Positions 7,899 through 16,565 of a stretch of DNA of 64,000 nt are shown here, in pieces; the stretch's first letter is position 1, and every line of letters starts with the position of its first letter. The stretch is from VRUE01 sp963704515. Lineage in GTDB: Bacteria > Actinomycetota > Thermoleophilia > Solirubrobacterales > 70-9. The notes beneath the pieces are model-generated. The model was not told the origin of the DNA. It saw nothing but the letters and a program-made list of their open reading frames with translations, and made no database searches. The stretch is from the NCBI GenBank assembly GCA_963704515.1, contig OY969913.1:186001-250000 (forward strand), read 5' to 3'. A program made the translations under genes and the position numbers.

Positions 7899-8182
7899 CT
7901 CGTCGGCGATAGGGCATCGACCTTCCCCGCCAGCTCGAAGTCGGCCGCGGTGAGACCGCCCTCGGAGTGGGTGGAGATCGTCACGGTCACCGTGTCCCAG
8001 GAGATCTCGAGGTCGGGATGGTGGCCCAGCTCCTCGGCCGGCTCGACCAGACTCTCGACGAAGCGCGCCGAGCCGACGAAGTCGCCGCACTTGAAGCTCC
8101 TGCGGATCGCCGCGCCGGACCGCTCCCAGCCGGGCCGCCCGGCCAGCTTCTCCCCGATCTCCGCCTCGCCGAGCAGCGCCAT
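7895..8182 (-). CDS. pterin-4a-carbinolamine dehydratase
   Basis: A 95-residue protein with the family core EELGHHPDLEISWDTVTVT followed by STHSEGGLTAADFELAGKVD. The paired histidines are the active-site bases that dehydrate 4a-hydroxytetrahydropterin. No pterin-dependent hydroxylase is nearby, so the physiological partner is open; free-standing members are common and may serve as regulators or in molybdopterin or folate metabolism. It starts a compact minus-strand cluster with arfB and a basic hypothetical protein. Confidence 0.88.
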   Translation of the reverse strand: MALLGEAEIGEKLAGRPGWERSGAAIRRSFKCGDFVGSARFVESLVEPAEELGHHPDLEISWDTVTVTISTHSEGGLTAADFELAGKVDALSPTS

Positions 8183-8221
8183 CGCCCACCTATGCTGACA
8201 CGACGCGCCCGCGCGCGGCGG

Positions 8222-8659
8222 TCAGCTGGCGCAGGACGGCGCGCCGGAACCGCGCCGGTAGACGCGTGGGCGCCGCTGGGCCGCGTGGCGCATTCTGCCG
8301 GGGTCGACGACGCCGCAGATGCCGCCGAACCAGCGACCGTGCCTGCGACTTAGGAAAAGGCCGTAGCGGTGACCCAAGCGTCGCGGAAGTGCGCAGGCGG
8401 CGGCGCGGCGGGCGCTGTGCACGCTCAACACCCGCCCTGCCTCGAGCACGTCGCCCTTGTAGACGTGCAGCACCCGGTAGCGATAGATGGCGTGCAGCCG
8501 GCCATGGGGCACGACCTTCACAAGCCGCCCGACGATCGCCCCGTCCGCTTCGCTCAGCGATTCGGCCGGCGACTGCGGCGCGCAGGAGCAGGCCGCAGCG
8601 CTCGCCGGGAGCAGGCCCATCCCGACAACCAGCAGCGCGACAAGTCGCCTCCCCCGCAC
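8222..8659 (-). CDS. secreted TIMP/NTR-like protein with N-terminal CSC
   Basis: A 145-residue protein with a clear signal peptide (RRLVALLVVGMGLLPASAAA) whose predicted mature end is CSCAPQSPAESLSEAD. A mature CxC start followed by ADGAIVGRLVKV and a beta-rich RYRVLHVYKGDVL is typical of bacterial proteins with an NTR/TIMP-like OB fold. The signal could also be read as a poor lipobox. Function unknown; probably extracytoplasmic. The C-terminus is unusually Arg/His-rich. Confidence 0.65.
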   Translation of the reverse strand: MRGRRLVALLVVGMGLLPASAAACSCAPQSPAESLSEADGAIVGRLVKVVPHGRLHAIYRYRVLHVYKGDVLEAGRVLSVHSARRAAACALPRRLGHRYGLFLSRRHGRWFGGICGVVDPGRMRHAAQRRPRVYRRGSGAPSCAS

Positions 8660-8677
8660 ACCTCAACTGTAAGGCCT

Positions 8678-8724
8678 GGCGTAACGCGTAGCGGATGCAT
8701 ATCGACCGAAAGGCGTTACACGCC
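8678..8724. repeat. palindromic repeat family P1, single copy (locus A)
   Basis: A hairpin of about 47 bp: GGCGTAACGC opens, GGATGCAT is near the centre and GGCGTTACACGCC closes. Each arm fits the loose consensus GYAACGYYTTRYGGAYG. This is the only unpaired member found, between the start of the secreted protein and the end of the alcohol dehydrogenase gene. Confidence 0.7.
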
Positions 8725-8741
8725 TGGGAGCGCCCAGGGCC

Positions 8742-9776
8742 TCAGGGCGTGAGAACGATCTTCAGCGCTTCGCGGTTGTCGTAGATCTCGTAGGCCTCAG
8801 GCGCCTGATCGAGCTTCATGTGGTGGGTGACGAGCGGCGCGGGGTCGAGCTTGCCCGCCTCGAGCAGGGCGAGGACCCGGTCGACGTGGGCGATCACGTT
8901 GGCGAGGCCGAGCCGCAGGGTGAGGCCCTTGAGCCAGGCAAGCCCCAGCGGCACCTCGCCCTTGCCCGCGTAGGCGCCGATCCCGGAGACCGTGCCGGCG
9001 TCGCGGCAGAGGCTGACGGCCATCGCCAGCGGCCCGGGGTCGCCGACCGCGTCGACGACCACGTCGACGCCGCGCCCGCCGGTCGCCGCCCGCACGACCT
9101 TCTTCGGCTCCTCCTCGCGAAGGTGGACCGGCACGGCGCCGAATTCGCGCGCCATCGCCAGCCGCTGCTCGACCGAGTCGATCGCGAAGACCGTCGTCGC
9201 GCCGCCGGCCAGCGCCGCCTGCACCGCGCAGAGCCCGACCGGCCCGAGGCCGAGCACCGCGACCGTGTCGCCGGAGCGCATCCCCGCGTGGGCAACAGCG
9301 TGGTAGCCGGTCCCCATCACGTCACCGGCGAAGAGCGCCACCTCGTCGCTCATTCCCTCGGGCACGCGGCGCAGGGTGAGGTTGGCGCGCGGCACGAGCA
9401 GCTGCTCGGCCTGGGCGCCCTGCAGGTTGCCGAGGTGCGAGCCGTGGCCGAAGGTGCGGCCGTGGTCGCAGCGGTGGTAGTCGCCGCGCAGGCAAGGGAC
9501 GCAGGTGGCGCAGGCGACGTGGAAGCAGCCCAGCACCCGGTCGCCGACAGCGACCCGCTCGAGGTCCTCGCCGGCGGCCAGCACCGTGCCGACGAACTCG
9601 TGCCCGATCGTGAACCCCTTCTCGACCGGCACCCGCCCGTGGAAGATGTGCAGGTCCGAGCCGCAGATCCCGCTCGCCTCGACCCGCACCAGCGCGTCGT
9701 CGCCGGCGAGCAGCTCGGGATCGGGCTTCTCCTCGACCCGGACCTCCCCGGGCGCCTGAAAGGTGACTGCGCGCAT
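8742..9776 (-). CDS. zinc-dependent alcohol dehydrogenase (MDR family)
   Basis: A 344-residue medium-chain dehydrogenase. Catalytic zinc ligands are visible as C38 in GICGSDLH and H59-E60 in TIGHEFVG; the structural zinc lobe is the Cys cluster CATCVPCLRGDYHRC. The nucleotide fold has GLGPVG and then FAIDSVEQR, whose acidic residue suggests NAD preference. Length and motifs are those of complete enzymes of the threonine/glutathione-independent formaldehyde or general alcohol dehydrogenase group; the substrate cannot be assigned. Single gene with ATG 9776. Confidence 0.9.
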   Translation of the reverse strand: MRAVTFQAPGEVRVEEKPDPELLAGDDALVRVEASGICGSDLHIFHGRVPVEKGFTIGHEFVGTVLAAGEDLERVAVGDRVLGCFHVACATCVPCLRGDYHRCDHGRTFGHGSHLGNLQGAQAEQLLVPRANLTLRRVPEGMSDEVALFAGDVMGTGYHAVAHAGMRSGDTVAVLGLGPVGLCAVQAALAGGATTVFAIDSVEQRLAMAREFGAVPVHLREEEPKKVVRAATGGRGVDVVVDAVGDPGPLAMAVSLCRDAGTVSGIGAYAGKGEVPLGLAWLKGLTLRLGLANVIAHVDRVLALLEAGKLDPAPLVTHHMKLDQAPEAYEIYDNREALKIVLTP

Positions 9777-9790
9777 CGCGCGAACCGTAT

Positions 9791-11200
9791 CTAGCCGACG
9801 CTGACGCGGGGCACGCCGAAGCGATCGCCGGCACCCAGCGCGGGGTCCGCGGAGACCGCGATCCGCGACTCGAGCGCCAGCTCTTTCTCGAAGTCGGCCG
9901 CCTCGCCGTGCTGGAAGGAGACGTCCTTGCCCTCGAGCAGCTCGACGAAGATCTCGACGAAACGCGGGTCGAGCTGCTTGCCGGCCACGCGGCGCAGCTC
10001 CTGGATCGCCTCGAGGCTGGAGATCGGCGTGCGGTAGGAGTCGCGCGCGGTCATCACGTCGTAGGTGTCGGCGACGGAGATGATCCGCGCCAGTTCGGGG
10101 ATCTCGTCGCCGACCAGGCCGCGCGGATAGCCCTTGCCGTCGATCCGCTCGTGGTGGGCGAGGATGATGTCGGCCACCGGGCCGTAGCCGTCGAGCGAGG
10201 AGACCACCCGGGCGCCCTGCTGGGGGTGTCGGCGAATCAGCATCCAGTCCTCGTCGGTGAGCGGCACGTTGGCCTTGAGGATCCGGTCGGGCAGGATGAA
10301 CTTGCCGATGTCGTGCAGCAGCGCCGCGATGTGCACGAGCTCCTCCTCCTGGCGCGAGAAACCGGCGCGCTGGGCGATCGCCCGCGAGTAGCGCGCCACC
10401 GCGGCGGAGTGCCGGGCCGTCATCTGATCTCGCAAGTCGAGCGTGCGCAGCATCGCGCTCAACATTCCCACCTGGAAGCTGGCCAATTGCTTCGAGCGCC
10501 GCTCCAGCTCCTCGGCTCGCTGCTGGGAGAGCAGCAAGGCGCCGAGCAGATACTGGAAGGTGAAGAGGACGACGCCGAAGAATGCGATGCTCGCCAGGCC
10601 GACGTTGATGTAGAGGTAGACGACGCCGACCGACATCAGCGCGGCCGCCAGCTCGGACGGCAGCATCGGCACCAGCGCGGTGCGGATCCTGGCGACGAAC
10701 GAGCTGTTGTCGAGGTAGCAGGCGTAGGCGGCGATCAGACTGAAGTTGATCGCCAGGGCAAGCGCGAAGCCGCTCAGCACGAGCGCGTAGAAGGCCGGGT
10801 CCGAGTCCGATATGCCGGCGCTCGTCACGGCGTAGTGGAAGGTGAGGCTCGTCGCCAGCGGCGCCATCGAGAAGGCGAGCAGGTTGTTGACCAGCACGTC
10901 GCTGGAGGTCCGGTTGCGCAGCCAGTCGACCCCGATCGTCAACAGGCCGATCAGGGCGGCGGGGGCGCCGCCGAGGAAGACGATCGCGAGCATCATCGGC
11001 AGGAAGCTGCCCGAAAGCATCAGCTTCGAGGTCGTCGTGATCGCGGTCGCGTCGCTGACCAGCGAGAAGGCCAGCAGGATGGCGAGGAAGCCGAAGTCCC
11101 AGTTGGCGGAGCCCGCGGTCAGCGCCGAGACCGCGCCCACGAGGGCGAGGCCGGCGACCTGCAGGGTGACGATGAATTTGCTCGGGCGGTTGCTTGCCAT
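9791..11200 (-). CDS. membrane-bound HD-GYP domain protein (probable c-di-GMP phosphodiesterase)
   Basis: 469 residues. The first ~220 form about seven hydrophobic segments (MASE-like sensor region), followed by a short coiled linker (LLSQQRAEELERRSKQLAS) and an HD-GYP domain. H296-D297 (HDIGKF), H349-H350-E351 and G357-Y358-P359 (RIDGKGYPRGL) are all present, so the catalytic set looks intact. Expected role: hydrolysis of cyclic di-GMP at the membrane in response to an unknown signal. ATG 11200 is chosen because the hydrophobic region starts just after. A foldable leader precedes it. Confidence 0.88.
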   Translation of the reverse strand: MASNRPSKFIVTLQVAGLALVGAVSALTAGSANWDFGFLAILLAFSLVSDATAITTTSKLMLSGSFLPMMLAIVFLGGAPAALIGLLTIGVDWLRNRTSSDVLVNNLLAFSMAPLATSLTFHYAVTSAGISDSDPAFYALVLSGFALALAINFSLIAAYACYLDNSSFVARIRTALVPMLPSELAAALMSVGVVYLYINVGLASIAFFGVVLFTFQYLLGALLLSQQRAEELERRSKQLASFQVGMLSAMLRTLDLRDQMTARHSAAVARYSRAIAQRAGFSRQEEELVHIAALLHDIGKFILPDRILKANVPLTDEDWMLIRRHPQQGARVVSSLDGYGPVADIILAHHERIDGKGYPRGLVGDEIPELARIISVADTYDVMTARDSYRTPISSLEAIQELRRVAGKQLDPRFVEIFVELLEGKDVSFQHGEAADFEKELALESRIAVSADPALGAGDRFGVPRVSVG

Positions 11201-11237
11201 GACTGGGCCGCAGACGAAATTACCTGCACCTGAGCCA

Positions 11238-11277
11238 CTGCACAAGCATTTTGGCCGTCCTGGCCAATGTCGTGCAG
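11238..11277 (-). promoter_or_regulatory. nested hairpin in the HD-GYP leader
   Basis: Outer arms CTGCAC (11238-11243) and GTGCAG (11272-11277) enclose inner arms TTGGCC (11251-11256) and GGCCAA (11262-11267). It ends 37 nt before the HD-GYP start on the transcribed strand, so it may be a structured 5' leader. It does not match the GEMM c-di-GMP riboswitch core as far as I can see. Confidence 0.35.
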
Positions 11278-11332
11278 AAGCCGGCAAGCGCCCCGTTCGA
11301 CCAAGGTCAGCGCTGCCAGACCCCGAAAACGA

Positions 11333-11364
11333 CTGAGGGGCGCCCTAGCCTTGGCGCCCCTCAG
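11333..11364. terminator. 12-bp perfect hairpin, terminator-like
   Basis: CTGAGGGGCGCC (11333-11344) pairs perfectly with GGCGCCCCTCAG (11353-11364) around an 8-nt loop. There is no T-run on either side, so intrinsic termination is not assured; an operator or structured leader is possible. Confidence 0.35.
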
Positions 11365-11496
11365 ACAACTCCAAACATCAAATGAAATCTTGGCTTAGCG
11401 GTTCTTGTAAAACATGGCCTTTGCCCCCTTTGTTGAGAGAAGCCCTCAGATGCAGTGCAATTCCTATGCAGCTTTCTACCACAGTCTGCCAGAAAG

Positions 11497-11531
11497 TTGT
11501 GCATTTGCAAGGGAACTTGTGCAGAAATGCA
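11497..11531. promoter_or_regulatory. tandem TTGTGCA boxes upstream of the MFS gene
   Basis: TTGTGCATTTGCAAG starts at 11497 and TTGTGCAGAAATGCA starts at 11517, a 20-bp (two-turn) spacing. Similar TGCA-rich sequence lies near 11450-11475 and a reversed TGCACAAG at 11239-11246. The arrangement suggests a regulator binding one face of the helix ahead of the start at 11551. Confidence 0.4.
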
Positions 11532-11550
11532 GTAGTTCTTGCGTCCAGAC

Positions 11551-12882
11551 ATGCGTAGATCGCGCCTAGCAGCTCCCCTGGAAAGGCCGCAATTCCGCCG
11601 CCTGGCGGGCAGCTACGTGCTCAACGAGCTGGGCGACTGGATGGGGATCGTCGCCCTCTCGGTGCTGGTCTTCGACCGCACGGGGAGCGCGATGGCGACC
11701 GCGGCGCTCTTCATCGGGACCCGCTTCCTGCCCGGGTTTCTCGCCCCGATCCTCGTCGCGCGCGTCGAGCGGCCCCCGCCCCGCTTCGCCCTGCCGGTGA
11801 TCTACTGCGGCGAGGCGGCCGCCTTCGCCGGCCTTGCGCTGCTCGCCGGAAGCGGCTTCTCGCTGGCCCCCGTCGTCGTCCTGGCGGCGATCGACGGGAC
11901 CCTGGCCCTGGCGGGACGGGCACTAACCCGCGCTGTGGTGGTCGCTCTGCTCGAGCCGGCCGGGGAGCTGCGCGCCGGCAACTCCGTGCTCAACATCGCC
12001 CTCACCGGCGGGGCCGCGATCGGCCCGGCGATCGCCGGGCTGCTGGTCGCCGGATTCGGCGCCCAGTCGGCGCTCCTGCTGGACGCGGTCTCCTTCTATG
12101 CCGTCGCCCTGATCCTGCTCACCGCCGGGCCGCTGCCTCAGGCCGACCCCGACCCCGGCCTGGTGGGCGAGCGCATCCGGGCCGGCCTCGACTACATCCG
12201 CGAGCGGGCCACGCTGCGCCGGCTGCTGATCGCCCAGGGGGCGGCCTTCGTCTTCTTCGCCGCCGCGTTGCCGATCGAGGTGATCTACGCCAAGCAAACG
12301 CTCGGCGCCAGCGACTCGGGCTACGGCCTGCTGCTCGCCAGCTGGGGCGGCGGCATGCTGCTCGGCAGCTTCGTCTTCGCCGCGGCGCGCAGCGTGGCCC
12401 TGCCCGTCCTGCTCTTCTTCAGCACCGCGACCGTCGGCATCGGCTACCTGGGGCTGGCCGCGGCGCCCTCGCTGGGCATCGCCTGCGCGATTGCCGTCGT
12501 CGGCGGCGCCGGCAACGGCGTGCAGTGGGTGAGCGTGATCAGCGCAGTGCAAGAGCTGACGATCTCCTCGATGCAGGCACGGGTTATGAGCGTGCTGGAG
12601 TCGATCGGCGCCGCGATGCCCGGGATCGGCTATTTCCTCGGTGGCCTGGTGGCAACCGGCACAACGGCGCGCGCGACCCTGCTGGCAGCCGGCATCGGGG
12701 TCCTCGCCACGGTTGCGATCTCGGCCGTAATGCTGGGCAGGAACTGGCCAGAAAGCAGGGAAAAGGCAGATGGGAGCGGCCCTGGCGCCGCGCCCGAGAT
12801 TATGGTGGAGTTGATTCCAGTGGGTGCTGTGGGGATTGTCCATCCAGCCCGAACCCCGTCCGATTCGGAGGTTGTGTCTTGA
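11551..12882 (+). CDS. MFS transporter (12-TM, MDR-efflux type)
   Basis: About 443 residues with roughly 12 hydrophobic segments and the arrangement of the NreB/EntS-like MFS subgroup: an early NELGDWMGIVALSVLVFDRT, PILVARVERPP after TM2, and an internal LTRAVVVALLEPAGELRAGN. ATG 11551 is chosen; TTG 11539 would add four residues. The C-terminal ~40 residues are hydrophilic. Its stop overlaps by 4 bp the TTG start of the peptide-binding lipoprotein, so it may be the first gene of the peptide-transport operon. Substrate unknown. Confidence 0.8.
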   Translation: MRRSRLAAPLERPQFRRLAGSYVLNELGDWMGIVALSVLVFDRTGSAMATAALFIGTRFLPGFLAPILVARVERPPPRFALPVIYCGEAAAFAGLALLAGSGFSLAPVVVLAAIDGTLALAGRALTRAVVVALLEPAGELRAGNSVLNIALTGGAAIGPAIAGLLVAGFGAQSALLLDAVSFYAVALILLTAGPLPQADPDPGLVGERIRAGLDYIRERATLRRLLIAQGAAFVFFAAALPIEVIYAKQTLGASDSGYGLLLASWGGGMLLGSFVFAAARSVALPVLLFFSTATVGIGYLGLAAAPSLGIACAIAVVGGAGNGVQWVSVISAVQELTISSMQARVMSVLESIGAAMPGIGYFLGGLVATGTTARATLLAAGIGVLATVAISAVMLGRNWPESREKADGSGPGAAPEIMVELIPVGAVGIVHPARTPSDSEVVS

Positions 12883-14507
12883 AGAAGCTTGGTCTCGTAC
12901 TGCTGATTTCCGTCCTCGCCGCGAGCGCGGCGCTCGGCCTTGCCGCTTGCGGCGGCTCGGGAAGCAAGGAAGGCGGCACGCTGACCGGCAGCTATGCCTC
13001 GTTCCCGGACTATCTCGACCCGGCCCTCTCCTACACCCAGGAAGGCTGGACGGCGATGTACGACACCTACCTGCCACTGCTCACCTACAGGCACGCCAAC
13101 GGCGCGGCGGGAAGCGAAGTGGTGCCGGCGCTGGCCGAAAGCCTGCCGAAGATCAGCAACGGCGGCAAGACCTACACGCTGATCTTGCGCAAGGGCCTCA
13201 AGTACTCCAGCGGCAAGCCGGTCAAGGCATCCGACTTCACCAGCTCGATCGAAAGGCTCTTCAAGCTGGGCTCGCCAGGCTCACCCTTCTACGAAAGCAT
13301 CGTCGGCGCAGCCAAGTTCGCCGAAACCAAGCAGGGCGGCATCCCCGGGATCAAGGCCGACGACAAGACCGGCAAGATCGAAATCGACCTGACCGGCCCG
13401 CGCGGCACCTTCACAAACGAGCTCGCGATGCTCTTCGCCGCCGTTCTCCCAGCCGGCACGCCGGCCCACGATCTGACCGCCGATCCGCCGCCCGCCACCG
13501 GGCCGTACGTGATCTCCAAGTCGGAACCGAAACGCCGCTGGTCCTACACCCGCAACCCGGTCTGGGCGAGCGACAACGCGGCGCTGATCCCCGAGGTGCC
13601 GAGCGGCCACTTCGACAAGGTCGACATCACGGTCGTGCGCAACGAAACGACCCAGGTCAACGAAGTCGAACACAACAAGACGCAGTGGATGCAGACCACG
13701 GTGCCGGCCTCGGTGCGACCGAAAATCATCGCCAAGTACGAAGGAACCCAGTTCCGGATCGAGCACCCGATCAACGTCTACTACTTCTGGATGAACATGG
13801 AAAAGGCGCCGTTCGACGACGTCAAGGTGCGCCAGGCGGTCAACTACGCGGTCGACAGCGCCGCGCTGGAACGGATCTACTCCGGGGGGCTGACCGCGGC
13901 CCACCAGATCCTGCCCGAAGGGATGCCCGGCCACGAGCCGCTCAACCTCTACCCGCACAACATGGCCAAGGCCAAGAAGCTGATCGAAGAAGCCAACCCG
14001 TCGGATCGCAACATCACCGTCTGGACCGACAACGAAAGCCCCAACGACGAAGCGGGCGCCTACTACCAGGGCGTGCTCAACGAACTCGGCTTCAACGCGA
14101 AGCTGAAGACGATCAACGCCGACAACTACCTCGGCGTGATCGGCAACGAACACACGCCCGACCTCGACACGGGCTGGTTCGACTGGTACCAGGACTACCC
14201 CAACCCCAATGACTTCTTCCAGCCGCTGCTCGCCGGCGAAAGCATCGCGCCGAGCTTCAACTTCAACCTCTCGCGGACCGACGTGCCGGAGCTCAACGAA
14301 AAGATCGCCAAGCTGAGCAAAGAACCGCTCGGCGCAAAGCAGGAAGCCGAATACGCGGCGCTGGACAAGTCCTACATGGAGCTCGCGCCCTGGGCGCCCT
14401 ACGGCACCTACACGGTCACGACCTTCGTCGACGACGAAATCAACCTCGACAAGGTGATCTTCAACCCGACCTTCGGGCACGACCTGACCAGCTTCGAACT
14501 GAAGTAG
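12879..14507 (+). CDS. peptide/oligopeptide ABC importer, substrate-binding lipoprotein
   Basis: 542 residues from TTG 12879, with GGAG about 8 nt upstream. The signal peptide KKLGLVLLISVLAASAALGL ends in lipobox LAAC, so the mature protein is anchored by Cys at the outer face of the membrane. The SBP family 5 fold is shown by GGTLTGSYASFPDYLDPA, LTYTLILRKGLKYSSGKPV-type sequence, and VRQAVNYAVD around the middle. It heads a complete importer with the two permeases and fused ATPase downstream. Glu is often GAA here, whereas the permease and ATPase genes more often use GAG, a small codon-use difference. Ligand unknown. Confidence 0.92.
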   Translation: MKKLGLVLLISVLAASAALGLAACGGSGSKEGGTLTGSYASFPDYLDPALSYTQEGWTAMYDTYLPLLTYRHANGAAGSEVVPALAESLPKISNGGKTYTLILRKGLKYSSGKPVKASDFTSSIERLFKLGSPGSPFYESIVGAAKFAETKQGGIPGIKADDKTGKIEIDLTGPRGTFTNELAMLFAAVLPAGTPAHDLTADPPPATGPYVISKSEPKRRWSYTRNPVWASDNAALIPEVPSGHFDKVDITVVRNETTQVNEVEHNKTQWMQTTVPASVRPKIIAKYEGTQFRIEHPINVYYFWMNMEKAPFDDVKVRQAVNYAVDSAALERIYSGGLTAAHQILPEGMPGHEPLNLYPHNMAKAKKLIEEANPSDRNITVWTDNESPNDEAGAYYQGVLNELGFNAKLKTINADNYLGVIGNEHTPDLDTGWFDWYQDYPNPNDFFQPLLAGESIAPSFNFNLSRTDVPELNEKIAKLSKEPLGAKQEAEYAALDKSYMELAPWAPYGTYTVTTFVDDEINLDKVIFNPTFGHDLTSFELK

Positions 14508-14535
14508 CCGTCCGTGACGGCGGGACAATAGGCGG

Positions 14536-15606
14536 GTGCCGCCCGAGCCCAATGTCGCCACCGGTCCCGCGGGCGCGGGGCCGTGGCGGCTGGCCTGGCG
14601 CCGCCTGCGGCGCAACCGGGTGGCGCTCGCCTTCGGCGGGCTCTTCGCCCTGATCGTCGTCTTCTCGCTGGCGGCGCCGCTCTGGGCCGACCACGTCGCC
14701 CACACCGGGCCGAACGCGACCCACACCCTGCAGAAGGTCGAGGTCGGCGGCGAGCAGCGCGAAGTCGTCGACCGCGAAGGCCGGCCGGTCGGGCCGCTCT
14801 GGTTCGGCGCCGGCGGCAAGTTCTTCCTCGGGGCCGACGGCGGGCTCGGTCGCGACGAGATGGTGCGGTTGATGTACGGCGGCCGCACCTCGCTGCTGAT
14901 CGGCTTCGCCTCGGCGACGATCACCACCGTCCTGGCGACGATCCTCGCCCTTTTCGCCGGCTACTACCGGGGCTGGACCGACACGGTGATCTCGCGCGGG
15001 CTGGACGTGGTCTGGGCCTTCCCGGTCGTTCTGCTGGCGATCGCGCTCGGCGTCGTGCTGGCCGTCGGCGGCCTCCAGATCGGCCCCCTGCACCTCTCCG
15101 GAGGCTCGCTCTGGATCCCGATCCTGATCATCGGCGGGGTGATGGTCCCCTACATGGCGCGCCCGATTCGCGGTGAGGTGCTCTCGCTGCGCGAGAAGGA
15201 GTTCGTCGAGGCGGCCGAGGCTCAGGGCGCCGGCCCGCTGCGCGTGATGTTCGGTGAGCTGCTGCCCAATCTCGCCTCGACGATCATCGTCTTCTTCACC
15301 CTCAACATCGCCAACAACATGCTGCTCGAGTCGACGCTCTCCTTCCTCGGCGTCGGCGTCCAGGCGCCGGCCACCTCCTGGGGCACGATGATCGGCTCGG
15401 GCTTCGAACTGATCACCAGCGCGCCGCTGCTCACCTTCGCCCCGGGGGCGATGATCCTGCTCACCGTCCTCTCGGTCAACGTCTTCGGCGACGGGCTGCG
15501 CGACGCGCTCGACCCGCGCGCCCGGCTGCGCCTCGAGGCGCACGCCGGGATGCCGGCCGGCGAGCTGCTCGACCCGGTCGAGGGCGGCGAGGGGAGCGCC
15601 GCCTGA
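14536..15606 (+). CDS. peptide ABC importer permease (DppC/OppC-like)
   Basis: 356 residues from GTG 14536. The N-terminal helix (VALAFGGLFALIVVFSLAAP) is followed by an extracytoplasmic loop, and the BPD_transp_1 core contains the EAA loop FVEAAEAQGAGPLRVMFGEL, which contacts the ATPase. The signature FFLGADGGLGRDEMVRLMYG is typical of OppC-type subunits. It overlaps the next permease gene at 15606. The order C then B is the reverse of the usual dppB-dppC arrangement. Confidence 0.92.
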   Translation: MPPEPNVATGPAGAGPWRLAWRRLRRNRVALAFGGLFALIVVFSLAAPLWADHVAHTGPNATHTLQKVEVGGEQREVVDREGRPVGPLWFGAGGKFFLGADGGLGRDEMVRLMYGGRTSLLIGFASATITTVLATILALFAGYYRGWTDTVISRGLDVVWAFPVVLLAIALGVVLAVGGLQIGPLHLSGGSLWIPILIIGGVMVPYMARPIRGEVLSLREKEFVEAAEAQGAGPLRVMFGELLPNLASTIIVFFTLNIANNMLLESTLSFLGVGVQAPATSWGTMIGSGFELITSAPLLTFAPGAMILLTVLSVNVFGDGLRDALDPRARLRLEAHAGMPAGELLDPVEGGEGSAA

Positions 15607-16565
15607 TGCTCCGCTTCGTCGTCAGGCGCCTGGTCGGGATGATCGCGGTGCTTTTCGCCGTCTCGATCCTCACCTTCCTGATCTTCAACGTGGTCCCCGG
15701 CTCCGACCCCGCGGTGCGCATGGCGGGCAAGAACGCGACCCCGCGCCTGATCGAGAGCATCACCGAGGAATGGGGGTTCGACCAGTCGCTCCCGCAGCAG
15801 TACCTGACGATGATGGGGAAGGTCCTCAGCGGCGACCTGATCTCCTACGAAGGGCGGGAAAACGTCGACGAACGAATCGTCGAAGGGATTCCGGCCACCG
15901 TCTCGCTCTGCGTCGGCGCCGCCGTGCTCTGGATGTTCTTCGGCCTGCTTTTCGGCTACCTCTCCGCGGTGCGGGCGGGCGGCTGGCTCGACCGTGGGCT
16001 GACCGTCTTCGCGGTCGCCGGCATCTCGATGCCGACCTTCCTGCTGGCGGCGCTCTTCCTCAACTACCTCACCTACAAGGCGGAAATCTTCCCCTCCGGC
16101 GGCTACGTGGAACTGACCGCCAGCCCGCTCGAATGGGCCGAACACCTGATCCTGCCCTGGGTCACCCTGGCGATCCTCAACGTCGGCTTCTACAGCCGCG
16201 TGCTGCGCTCGAACATGCTCGACGCGATGAACGAGGACTACGTGCGCACGGCGCGGGCTAAGGGCCTCAGCGAGCGCCAGGTGATGACCCGCCACGTGAC
16301 CCGCAACTCGCTGATCCCGATCGTCACCCTCTTCGGCCTCGACTTCGGCGCCCTGCTCGGCGGCGCGATCGTGATCGAAGGCATCTTCAATGTCGAAGGC
16401 GTCGGCCTCTACGCCTACGAAGCGCTGAAAAACTTCGACCTGCCGCCGATCATGGCAATCGTCCTCTTCGGCGCCTTCTTCGTCGTCCTCTTCAACGCCC
16501 TGGTCGATATCGCCTACGCCTGGCTCGACCCGCGGATCAGGCTCGGGAGCTCGGCCAGTGACTAA
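15606..16565 (+). CDS. peptide ABC importer permease (DppB/OppB-like)
   Basis: 319 residues beginning MLRFVVRRLVGMIAVLF, the standard DppB start. Six TM segments are visible; the EAA loop is DYVRTARAKGLSERQVMTRH and it ends with the typical LVDIAYAWLDPRIRLG. It overlaps the preceding permease by 1 bp and the following ATPase gene by 8 bp, so the three are translationally coupled. With the DppC-like partner it forms the membrane channel. Confidence 0.93.
   Translation: MLRFVVRRLVGMIAVLFAVSILTFLIFNVVPGSDPAVRMAGKNATPRLIESITEEWGFDQSLPQQYLTMMGKVLSGDLISYEGRENVDERIVEGIPATVSLCVGAAVLWMFFGLLFGYLSAVRAGGWLDRGLTVFAVAGISMPTFLLAALFLNYLTYKAEIFPSGGYVELTASPLEWAEHLILPWVTLAILNVGFYSRVLRSNMLDAMNEDYVRTARAKGLSERQVMTRHVTRNSLIPIVTLFGLDFGALLGGAIVIEGIFNVEGVGLYAYEALKNFDLPPIMAIVLFGAFFVVLFNALVDIAYAWLDPRIRLGSSASD

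Larger units (their letters stand above)
11201..11550. other. 350-bp regulatory interval between HD-GYP and MFS genes
   Basis: This interval separates divergent genes and is richer in A/T than its surroundings. It contains a nested hairpin (11238-11277), a strong 12-bp-stem hairpin (11333-11364) and several TTGTGCA-type boxes (11239-11246 in reverse; 11497-11503 and 11517-11523 forward). A 63-codon minus frame at 11361-11552 has no family resemblance or convincing start and I do not call it. Confidence 0.5.

Noticed and set aside
11201..11340. GEMM c-di-GMP riboswitch upstream of the HD-GYP gene
   Set aside because: The leader forms a nested hairpin but lacks the conserved GEMM core and tetraloop receptor.
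11361..11552. 63-codon minus frame in the HD-GYP/MFS interval
   Set aside because: No start signal, no family resemblance, and it covers the TTGTGCA boxes.
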